Assembly: GCF_051013375.1 (NCBI RefSeq)
Contig: NZ_CP142125.1
DNA: 64,000 nt
Direction: 5' to 3' (one strand)
From: Kordia algicida
Lineage (GTDB): Bacteria > Bacteroidota > Bacteroidia > Flavobacteriales > Flavobacteriaceae
The position numbers and the translations under genes were made by a program. The notes beneath the pieces are model-generated. The model saw nothing but the letters and a program-made list of their open reading frames with translations. It was not told where the DNA came from and did no database searches. Below, in pieces: positions 25,550-34,400 of the stretch. Each line of letters starts with the position of its first letter. Within the stretch, counting starts at the first letter, position 1.

Positions 25550-26536
25550 ATGAAACGAATTCTAATTACGGGAGCTGCAGGATTTATAGGTTCACACTTA
25601 TGCGATCGCTTCATTAACGAAGGATATCACGTTATTGGAATGGACAATCTCATTACGGGAGACATTCGTAACATTGAACATTTATTCCACCTAAAAGAAT
25701 TTCAGTTTTACCATCACGATGTGACAAAATTTGTACACGTTCCTGGAAAACTAGACTATATTTTACATTTTGCTTCGCCAGCAAGTCCGATTGATTATTT
25801 AAAAATTCCGATTCAAACCTTAAAAGTTGGTTCACTCGGAACACATAATTTATTAGGATTGGCAAAAGAGAAAAAAGCACGAATTCTCATTGCGTCTACT
25901 TCTGAGGTTTATGGTGATCCGTTAGTACATCCACAACACGAAGAATATTACGGAAACGTAAATACCATTGGTCCGCGAGGAGTTTATGATGAAGCCAAAC
26001 GTTTTCAAGAATCTATTACGATGGCATATCACCGTTTTCACGGATTGGAAACGCGGATTGTGCGTATTTTTAATACATATGGACCACGAATGCGACTCAA
26101 CGACGGACGCGTAATTCCAGCATTTATTGGGCAAGCGTTGCGCGGAGAAGATTTAACCGTTTTTGGTGACGGATTGCAAACGCGTTCCTTCTGTTACATT
26201 ACCGATCAAGTGGAAGGAATTTTTAGATTATTAATGAGTGATTATGTAGAACCAATCAACATCGGAAATCCGCATGAAATCACCATTAGAGATTTTGCTG
26301 AGGAAATCATTAAATTGACAGGAACGTCTCAAAAAGTAATTTATAAAGAATTACCTGTGGACGATCCGCTACAGCGAAAACCAGACATTCGTAAAGCTAA
26401 AGAAATCCTAAATTGGGAACCAAAAGTAGATCGTAGCGAAGGCATGAAAAAAACCTACGAATACTTTAAATCACTACCAGAAAAAGAACTTTTCAAAAAA
26501 GAACACAAAGATTTTTCAACCTATACAAGAATGTAA
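25550..26536 (+). CDS. UDP-glucuronate decarboxylase (UDP-xylose synthase)
   Basis: This 328-residue short-chain dehydrogenase has the NAD motif TGAAGFIGSHLCDRF at its start, LHFASPASPIDYLKIP near residue 72 (diagnostic of UXS enzymes), STSEVYGDP near 118 and the catalytic Y146-xxx-K150 in GVYDEAKRFQE. The Thr-Ser-Glu triad and the R residues in RIVRIFNTYGPRM fit UXS rather than the dTDP-glucose dehydratase. It converts UDP-glucuronate to UDP-xylose. Located directly after ugd, it forms a two-step pathway. Confidence 0.92.
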   Translation: MKRILITGAAGFIGSHLCDRFINEGYHVIGMDNLITGDIRNIEHLFHLKEFQFYHHDVTKFVHVPGKLDYILHFASPASPIDYLKIPIQTLKVGSLGTHNLLGLAKEKKARILIASTSEVYGDPLVHPQHEEYYGNVNTIGPRGVYDEAKRFQESITMAYHRFHGLETRIVRIFNTYGPRMRLNDGRVIPAFIGQALRGEDLTVFGDGLQTRSFCYITDQVEGIFRLLMSDYVEPINIGNPHEITIRDFAEEIIKLTGTSQKVIYKELPVDDPLQRKPDIRKAKEILNWEPKVDRSEGMKKTYEYFKSLPEKELFKKEHKDFSTYTRM

Positions 26537-26539
26537 CGC

Positions 26540-27946
26540 ATGCATACTAGAGGAAGATATTCATGGCTCTTGAGACCATTTTTTGTGGTGTTCGATTTGT
26601 GCGTCATAAATATTCTTGTCTTTTTCTTTTTTAGCTTTAACGATCAAGATTTATACTTTTTTGAGAATAGTTTTTGGAATAACAAACATTTATTATTCAT
26701 CATATACACGATCATTTTTTGGCCGTTATCCACCTTCTTTTTAAAATTTTACAACGTATATCGATTTACTTCGGTACCACACATTTTATCCTTACTTATC
26801 AAGCAATTGTTAGCGTATACACTAATTATGTATGCGTTTATCGGAATTTTTAGAAGTATTGATGTACAGGCATTTGTGACTTTTAAATATTTGATGCTGA
26901 GCTTTGGAATCATCGGATTAGGGAAAATAATTGGGTATTATGGTTTAAAAAAATACCGCGCTGTGTTGGATGGAAACATTCGTCGTGTAATCATCATCGG
27001 ATTCAGTGCTGGCGCGCAAGAACTGGAACGTTTGTTTAAAAATAACAAAGAACTCGGTTACAAACTCTTGGGTATTTTTAGTGATAAAAACGGCGACAAT
27101 ATCACGGGAACTATTGAAGAAAGCTTTGACTTTATAGAAGAAGAACAAGGTATTGACGAAATATATTGCGCTATTGATGAGCTTTCGGAAAAGCATGTGA
27201 ACGACTATGTAAAGTATGCAAGTATAAACATGATTAACATCAAGTTTATACCAAATACCAAAAAATTAATCACCAAACGTCTCAAAACAGATTACTACAA
27301 CTATTTGCCTGTATTATCTATTCAAGAAGTTGCGTTGAATAATGGTTTAAACCGATTTATAAAACGTGCCTTTGATATCGCTTTTTCACTTGTTGTTATC
27401 ATTTTCTTTCTATCTTGGTTTATTCCGTTAATGGCAATATTGATTAAACTCGAATCAAAAGGACCTGTTTTTTATAAACACATTCGCAACGGAATCAATT
27501 ACAAAGAATTTACCTGTTACAAATTCCGTTCGTTAACACATAATAGCGATGTCGATTACGATCATGTGACTGAGCAAGATTCACGTGTGACGAAAATTGG
27601 TCGTTTCATCAGAAAAACGAGTATTGACGAATTGCCACAATTTTTCAATGTGCTTATCGGTGACATGTCGGTAGTTGGACCACGACCACACATGATTCCG
27701 TACACAAAACAATACGCCAAAAAGATTGACAAGTACAACTTTGTATTCCGCCATAGCGTAAAACCAGGTATTTCTGGATTGGCACAAGTAAAAGGATATC
27801 GTGGCGAAATTAAAAATGACGAAGACATCATTAATAGAATCAAATACGACATATTTTACATTGAAAATTGGTCATTGTTTCTAGACATAAAGATTATCTT
27901 TGAAACGGTTGTAAACATTGTCAAAGGAGAAAAAAAGGCATACTAA
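26540..27946 (+). CDS. Exopolysaccharide polyprenyl glycosylphosphotransferase (WcaJ/WbaP-like, large)
   Basis: This 468-residue protein has about four N-terminal membrane helices, a Rossmann-like CoA_binding_3 domain (RVIIIGFSAGAQELERLF near residue 150), and a C-terminal monotopic phosphoglycosyltransferase domain. That domain includes NRFIKRAFDIAFSLVVIIFF, TCYKFRSL, the catalytic Asp-Glu pair in KTSIDELPQFFN, and GDMSVVGPRPHMI. It loads a first sugar phosphate (often hexose) onto undecaprenyl phosphate. It is the second such enzyme in the locus after the PglC-like protein. It follows the UXS gene by three bases. Confidence 0.9.
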   Translation: MHTRGRYSWLLRPFFVVFDLCVINILVFFFFSFNDQDLYFFENSFWNNKHLLFIIYTIIFWPLSTFFLKFYNVYRFTSVPHILSLLIKQLLAYTLIMYAFIGIFRSIDVQAFVTFKYLMLSFGIIGLGKIIGYYGLKKYRAVLDGNIRRVIIIGFSAGAQELERLFKNNKELGYKLLGIFSDKNGDNITGTIEESFDFIEEEQGIDEIYCAIDELSEKHVNDYVKYASINMINIKFIPNTKKLITKRLKTDYYNYLPVLSIQEVALNNGLNRFIKRAFDIAFSLVVIIFFLSWFIPLMAILIKLESKGPVFYKHIRNGINYKEFTCYKFRSLTHNSDVDYDHVTEQDSRVTKIGRFIRKTSIDELPQFFNVLIGDMSVVGPRPHMIPYTKQYAKKIDKYNFVFRHSVKPGISGLAQVKGYRGEIKNDEDIINRIKYDIFYIENWSLFLDIKIIFETVVNIVKGEKKAY

Positions 27947-27948
27947 TC

Positions 27949-28719
27949 ATGCAAAAACCGTTAGTTTCTGTCATTACGCCTACGTACAATTCTGAAGGAT
28001 TCATCTCAGAAACCATTAACTCTGTACAAGCACAAAGTTATGCGAATTGGGAACTGATTTTGGTTGATGATGCTTCTTCCGATGAAACTGTTTCCATTCT
28101 TAAAAAATACGCTTCTGCAGATGATAGAATCAAAGTGCATGTGCTAGAAACCAATTCAGGTGCAGCCATTGCACGAAATACTGCGATTAAAAAAGCTAAC
28201 GGAACTTATATGGCGTTTTTAGATGCAGATGATTTATGGAAACCAGAAAAACTTAGCAAGCAAATCGCATTCATGCAAGAAAAAGACATTGTGGTCAGTT
28301 TTTCAAGCTATGAATTGATGGATGAAGAAGGAAGATCATTAGGAAAAATGATAAAAGCTTTGCCAAAAGTAAATTTCTCCAAAATGCTCAAGAGCAATTA
28401 TATTGGAAACCTCACGGGAATGTATAATGCAGACAAACTAGGCAAAGTATATATGCCAAACATTCGCAAACGCCAAGATTGGGCATTATGGCTTACGTTG
28501 ATACAAAAAGTAGGTTTTGCCTACAGTTTATCAGCACCTTTGGCAACATATCGCGTACGCGAAGATTCAATTTCGTCCAATAAACTAAATTTATTAAAAT
28601 ACAATTATACTATTTACAGAAAGGCACTTAACTTTGGAGCTTTCAAATCGAGTTGGTATTTAATTCGATTTCTAATAGAACATTTCTTTATAAAACCACA
28701 ACAAACAACACAACTATGA
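27949..28719 (+). CDS. Glycosyltransferase family 2
   Basis: This 256-residue GT-A protein opens with KPLVSVITPTYNSEGFI, carries LILVDDASSDET near residue 37 (nucleotide site), the AFLDADDLW motif near 88 with the DxD metal-binding residues, and RKRQDWALWLTL near 174. The pattern matches the GT2 family that uses UDP- or dTDP-sugars. It lies two bases after the large phosphoglycosyltransferase gene, so it may add the second sugar. Its end overlaps purD by four bases. Confidence 0.88.
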   Translation: MQKPLVSVITPTYNSEGFISETINSVQAQSYANWELILVDDASSDETVSILKKYASADDRIKVHVLETNSGAAIARNTAIKKANGTYMAFLDADDLWKPEKLSKQIAFMQEKDIVVSFSSYELMDEEGRSLGKMIKALPKVNFSKMLKSNYIGNLTGMYNADKLGKVYMPNIRKRQDWALWLTLIQKVGFAYSLSAPLATYRVREDSISSNKLNLLKYNYTIYRKALNFGAFKSSWYLIRFLIEHFFIKPQQTTQL

Positions 28720-29987
28720 ACATTCTTGTTTTAGGATCAGGAGGTAGAGAACACACATTGACTTGGAAACTAGCGCAAAGTCCAAAATTAACAAAGCTTT
28801 TTGTAGCGCCAGGAAATGCAGGAACGGCGGCAATTGCTGAAAATGTAGCAATAAATGTGAACGATTTTGAAGCGATTGGGAAATTTTCAATCGAAAACAA
28901 TATAGACATTGTTGTAGTTGGTCCAGAAGATCCTTTGGTAAAAGGAATTCACGATTATTTTTTAAATGATGATGCATTAAAGGGAATTCACGTAATTGGT
29001 CCGCAAAAAGAAGCAGCAGAATTGGAAGGAAGCAAAGAATTTGCTAAAAAATTTATGATGCGTCACAACATTCCAACAGCGGCGTATGAAAGTTTTACAA
29101 AAGATACCGTGGAAGCTGGTTGCCAATTTTTAACCACTTTAAAACCACCATACGTATTAAAAGCAGATGGTTTGGCGGCTGGAAAAGGCGTATTAATCAT
29201 TGATGATTTACAAGAAGCACAAAATTCGTTACGCGAAATGTTGGTAGATGCAAAATTTGGTGACGCAAGTACCAAAGTTGTCATTGAAGAATTTTTAGAT
29301 GGAATTGAATTGAGTTGTTTTGTGCTAACGGATGGAAAAAACTATGTAACGCTTCCAACAGCGAAAGATTACAAACGTATTGGCGAAGGTGACACCGGAT
29401 TAAATACAGGTGGAATGGGCGCAATATCGCCTGTGCCATTTGCAGATGTGGAATTTATGGAAAAAATTGAAACACGCATCATCAAGCCAACGGTGGAAGG
29501 TTTTCAAAAAGACAACTTGCCGTATAAAGGTTTTGTCTTTATCGGACTGATTAAAGTTGGAAACGATCCGTTTGTCATAGAATATAATGTACGCATGGGC
29601 GATCCGGAAACGGAAGTTGTCATTCCACGATTGGAAAACGATTTGGTGGAATTGTTTGAAGCAGTAGGAAAACAAACGTTGAATGAAGTAGCGTTAACTA
29701 TTAAGGATGAAGCAGCAACAACGATAATGGTGGTTTCTGGCGGATATCCTGAAGCCTATGAAAAAGGAAAAGAAATTACAGGAATAGAAACTATTAAAGA
29801 TTCCATTGTATTTCACGCAGGAACAAAACTAGATGGAGAAAAAGTAGTGACCAATGGCGGACGCGTTATTGCGATTACTTCGCATGCTGCAACTTACAAA
29901 GAAGCCATAAAAAAATCTTATCAAAACATAGAAAAGTTATATTTTGATAAGATGTATTATAGAAAAGATATTGGCTTTGACTTATAA
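28716..29987 (+). CDS. purD: Phosphoribosylamine-glycine ligase
   Basis: This 423-residue ATP-grasp enzyme has NILVLGSGGREHTL at its N-terminus, VVGPEDPLVKGI near residue 67, LKADGLAAGKGV near 147, TGGMGAISP near 229 and YNVRMGDPETEVV near 288. It ligates glycine to phosphoribosylamine in de novo purine synthesis. I use the ATG at 28716, which overlaps the glycosyltransferase stop as ATGA; the frame continues upstream but lacks family sequence there. A housekeeping gene is thus coupled to the polysaccharide locus. Its 3' end overlaps the convergent small gene by six bases. Confidence 0.95.
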   Translation: MNILVLGSGGREHTLTWKLAQSPKLTKLFVAPGNAGTAAIAENVAINVNDFEAIGKFSIENNIDIVVVGPEDPLVKGIHDYFLNDDALKGIHVIGPQKEAAELEGSKEFAKKFMMRHNIPTAAYESFTKDTVEAGCQFLTTLKPPYVLKADGLAAGKGVLIIDDLQEAQNSLREMLVDAKFGDASTKVVIEEFLDGIELSCFVLTDGKNYVTLPTAKDYKRIGEGDTGLNTGGMGAISPVPFADVEFMEKIETRIIKPTVEGFQKDNLPYKGFVFIGLIKVGNDPFVIEYNVRMGDPETEVVIPRLENDLVELFEAVGKQTLNEVALTIKDEAATTIMVVSGGYPEAYEKGKEITGIETIKDSIVFHAGTKLDGEKVVTNGGRVIAITSHAATYKEAIKKSYQNIEKLYFDKMYYRKDIGFDL

Positions 29988-30209
29988 ATAAGAGTGAGCC
30001 GTAACGTCTTTGCTTTCTTCGTTATTGTCGTTGAATTTTTTTAACTGCATTACCCAGTAAACCATGGCAACGGCTCCAATAATCATAAAAAGCCAGTTAA
30101 CTGTATTTGCTACTGTCCAGTTTTCTAATTCTAATTCACGCATTGCATTAAAAGGAGCAAATAATACTTCTTCAAACAAGTAAGCGATTCCTTCAAAAAG
30201 ATCTTTCAT
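29982..30209 (-). CDS. Small single-helix membrane protein, DUF6341-like
   Basis: This 75-residue protein has one hydrophobic helix (TVNWLFMIIGAVAMVYWVMQL) after an acidic/amphipathic N-terminus MKDLFEGIAYLFEEVLFAPF, and an acidic tail. I recognise the pattern as the DUF6341 family of Flavobacteriia, which commonly sits beside purD and the DUF6427 gene, as here. Function is unknown. It is divergent from the next gene and convergent with purD. Confidence 0.72.
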   Translation of the reverse strand: MKDLFEGIAYLFEEVLFAPFNAMRELELENWTVANTVNWLFMIIGAVAMVYWVMQLKKFNDNNEESKDVTAHSYL

Positions 30210-30234
30210 CGATAAATCATTTATATTTACACTA

Positions 30235-30242
30235 CAAAAATA
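30235..30242 (-). promoter_or_regulatory. -7 promoter box for the DUF6341-like gene
   Basis: On the minus strand this reads TATTTTTG (TAnnTTTG), 25 bases before the ATG at 30209, in the 45-base divergent spacer. Confidence 0.45.
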
Positions 30243-30254
30243 TAAAAACCTAAA

Positions 30255-31178
30255 ATGATAACAAGCGTTTTTGGCAAATCAAAACCAATAAATTTTATTT
30301 TATGCATAGGAATTCTTCTTATGTATTTTGTAATATACTTATTTTCAAGTAATAAGAGCATTGGTTTAGAAATGTTAACTGTTGAGGTTCCTGTAGTACT
30401 TTTATTGTTGTTTTCGCTATTTATGGTAGATTTTATCGTAAAAAAGAACGAACTCACACAGCAGAATGATTTTGCACTATTTGCTTTTACCTTACTCATT
30501 GGTGTTTTTCCCAACATATTTGCGCATATAAAAGTGGTAAGTATTTTAGTGTTGGCATTGTTGGCATTTAGAAGAATCATCAGTTTAGCGTCTTTAAAAA
30601 GTATCAAACAGAAATTATTTGATGCATCTTTATATATCACTTTGGCAATCTTGTTGGATTCGTGGATGGTTGTTTACTTTGGTGTAATTTACTTGACAAT
30701 TCTTGTATATGTATCGAGTGATTACAGAAATTGGCTTGTTCCTTTAATTAGTTTTTTTGGAATAATTGGCTTGTTTCTCGTATACTTATATATAAATGAC
30801 AAAAGCATTCTTACAAATCAGCTATTTCAGTTTGATATAAAAATTAACTATTTGGAGACAGATTTTAGAAGAATTCTGCTACATTCGCTATTTACCTTGC
30901 TTTTTGGTTTAAATTTTGTAATATTTTTATTAAAAATCAAAACGTATTCTTCTCAAAAAAAGATTTCTTTTTTATTAACTAAAATGCTGTTTTTTACAGG
31001 GGCTGCGTACGTTTTATTCGCTAAAAATAACACCTACAATACCGAAGTTTTATTGCTCTTTCCAGCAGGTTTTTTTGTGGCAAATCTTCTAGAAAATATT
31101 GAAAATAAAAGGATAAGCGATATTCTACTCTTTTTACTAATGATTGTTAGTTTCTTATTCAATTTTTATTCAAAATAA
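30255..31178 (+). CDS. Multi-spanning membrane protein, DUF6427-like
   Basis: This 307-residue protein has about seven to nine hydrophobic helices and no recognisable catalytic motif. I recognise it as the DUF6427 type found next to purD and a DUF6341 gene in flavobacteria; in relatives a uracil phosphoribosyltransferase gene is often adjacent, but none is seen here. The synteny suggests a link to nucleotide metabolism or envelope, but nothing in the sequence shows a function. The 239-base gap after it (31179-31417) contains no convincing gene. Confidence 0.7.
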   Translation: MITSVFGKSKPINFILCIGILLMYFVIYLFSSNKSIGLEMLTVEVPVVLLLLFSLFMVDFIVKKNELTQQNDFALFAFTLLIGVFPNIFAHIKVVSILVLALLAFRRIISLASLKSIKQKLFDASLYITLAILLDSWMVVYFGVIYLTILVYVSSDYRNWLVPLISFFGIIGLFLVYLYINDKSILTNQLFQFDIKINYLETDFRRILLHSLFTLLFGLNFVIFLLKIKTYSSQKKISFLLTKMLFFTGAAYVLFAKNNTYNTEVLLLFPAGFFVANLLENIENKRISDILLFLLMIVSFLFNFYSK

Positions 31179-31417
31179 GCCTACAAACCGTAATCGAAGG
31201 AAGGTTTTGACTTACATTTTTGTAATACTAAAGCTACATAACGTGCTTTTTCTCGATTTTAATGACGTTTTATCTAAAAGAAAACCCGTTGTCTGTTTAT
31301 TACAAGAATTAAAAATATTTTTGTGTTCGAGAATTAAGCCGCTCACCCCAAACTTATTATTAATTTTTTCTATTTGTGTATTAAGCCACATATAATAGTT
31401 AACTAAACAGCAAATCA

Positions 31418-34400
31418 ATGAAGACTAAAATTACTCTTTTGGTCCTAACAGCCTTATTAGGACTGACGAACGTTTTCGCAAATTCAATGCCTTCAAGCGA
31501 AAATGTTGTTGAGAATGAAATTATGACTACCAATGATAACTCGATTATCATTTCGGCAGGAAAAAGAATTTACACGCTCAACATGAACACGTACCAAGCT
31601 ACGTTGTTGGCAACATCACCTTATGTAAACGAAATTAACTCTATCGCTAGTGACGCCACTACGGGATGGATTTTTTACGTTTCAAACCACATCTCTAGTT
31701 ACAACTGGACGATTTATGGTTACAATGTGTATACAAATACACACAAAAACTTTGGATCAGTTAGACATTTCTTTACAAGTACTGGTCACGCGTATTCTTC
31801 TAGAGGTCTAGCTTCTGGTGGAGCAACATTTTACAATGGGAAATTATATTTCGCAATGGAATACCCAACGTATTGTTACTACTACAGAGGAACTAGCTCT
31901 GGTAACAGTAATCCAAAAGATGAATTAAACAACAATCCAAGAGCGGCGGGAACAGCGCCAACAGGAATGTTTGCTAATGGACCTGTAACAAGAAGCACAG
32001 CTACAACTGAAGCTGACGAAGTAGACAACGGAGGTAGAGACGGAGACGGAGAAACTCCTGCTGATTTCGAAATTGTTGAAGCTGAAGAAGCTAACCAATT
32101 AAACGACAATGTAAACGACTACATTCCTGAAGCTGAATTACCTGAAGCTGAAACAACTAATAACGATGGTGACTTACAACAAAGAGGAGCTACACAAGCA
32201 GAATCTTACACGCAAAGTTACTCGCACAGTACATACAATAACAAAATGTACTTATTAGAAATCTCTTTCAATGGATTATCTGATAACACTGGTCAAACAA
32301 CTTCTGTAGCAAACGGAAGACCAGTATATGACAACTGGTGGTACTCTAGTTTCCTTTACAGAGGAGAACTTGGAGATATCGTAGTTGATGACAACGGTCA
32401 AATGTATGCGGCTACATCTTACCAAGTTCAAGCTTACAACTTCAATAGCAACAGATATGACTGGGCTAACAACGAAGATGTATACGCTCAAATGGCAAAA
32501 GATAAGCACAGCAACCTTCAATTATTAAAAAATAAGAGAACATATTCTACTTATTACTACTACGGTTGTCCTCAAAATTCTTATGTAACAAAAAGTTTCG
32601 TACAAACGTATACGGCACCTTCAAGCTTAAGAACTTACAATAGCATTCAATTAGGATCATTACACGAAATTTCTGGTTTAAATCCACACGATGTTGGTAG
32701 AATTACAGATGCGTCTGATTACATCAACTTAACACCACCTGTATCATACAAAGTAAAAGGAACTGTTTACGATGATAACAACGAAAATGGAAACCTAGAG
32801 AATACTGACGGAAGATTACAAGGTGTTCTAGTAACATTATATGCTGATAACAACGCTGATGGTGTGTTAGATTCAGGAGATACTGTAATTGATACAAGAA
32901 ACACAAGTTCAACAGGATGGTATGCATTCCCAGACGTTCAAGTTGCTAACACATTAGTAGCAGTTACTGTACCAAGTAATACAAATACTACTACATACAC
33001 ATCAACAACACCAGAAACCGTAGCGGTAACAGGTTCTACAGATGATGTAAGAGTTAACTTTGGAATTAACGAGGAGCAAATCCCTGTAAATTATGATGTT
33101 TTCGGAACTGTTTATGATGACAATAACGAAAACGGAGCATTAGAAAACGGAGAAGCTGGATTAAGCAACGTAACATTAACTTTATACAACGACACAAACG
33201 CTGACGGAGTATTAGATGCTAATGATACAGTAATTACAACAACTACATCTGCAACAGATGGAACTTATAGCTTCTTACACGTATGTATTCAAAATACAAT
33301 CGTAGCAGTAACAGTACCTACTAATACAGGAACTTTTACTTACACACTTACAACACCAGGAACTCAAGCAATTGATGAAATCAATAATGACGTAACTGGA
33401 GTTGACTTCGGAATCAATGAAGAAGAAGTTATCAACTATGCAATCTCAGGAAATGTATACGATGATAATGACGAAAGTGGAGCACAAGATGCTGGAGAAG
33501 ATAACTTAGATGCTATCACAGTAACATTATATGCTGACAACAACGCAAACGGAACGGTTGATGCAGGAGATACAGCAATCTCAGCAGCAACAACTGGAGT
33601 TGACGGAACATATAGCTTCACAAACGTAACTGCTCCAAACACAGTAGTAGCGGTAACAGTACCAGGAAACACACCTGACTTTACATACACATTAACAACT
33701 GCAGGAGAAGTAAACACAAGTTCTACAACTACAGATGTAACTGGAGTTAATTTTGGAATCAATGAAGTTCAAGTGATCGATTACACTATCTCAGGAAATG
33801 TATACGATGACAATGACGAAAGTGGAGCGCAAGATGCTGGAGAAGATAACTTAGATGCTATCACAGTAACATTATATGCTGATAACAACAATGATGGAGC
33901 ACTTGATGCTGGAGACACAGTAATCACTTCTGCTACAACAGGAGTTGACGGAACATACAGCTTTGCAAATGTAACTACACCAAACACAGTAGTAGCAGTA
34001 ACAGTACCAGGAAACACACCAGACTTTACATATACATTAACAACTCCAGGAGTTGTAAATACAAGTTCTACAACTACAGATGTAACTGGAGTTAATTTTG
34101 GAATCAATGAAGTACGTGTTATCAATTACAACATCTCAGGAACTGTATTTGATGATGATAACGCTAACGGAGTTAATGATTCAGAAGCAGGTTTAGACGC
34201 AGTAACTGTAAAATTATACTCAGATAATGACCAAAGTGGAACATTAACTGCTGGAGACGGACTTTTAGAAATTGGTTCAACTGGAGTTGATGGAACATAT
34301 AGCTTTACAAACGTAACAACTGAGTTCACATTAGTAGGAGTTGAAGTACCAGCAAACACACCAGAATTCACATATACAGCGACTACAGCTATAAAATTAG

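Noticed and set aside
31144..31395. An 83-codon open frame starting inside the DUF6427-like gene
   Set aside because: Its start lies inside the upstream gene and the composition shows no protein-like pattern; the spacer is more likely a leader region.
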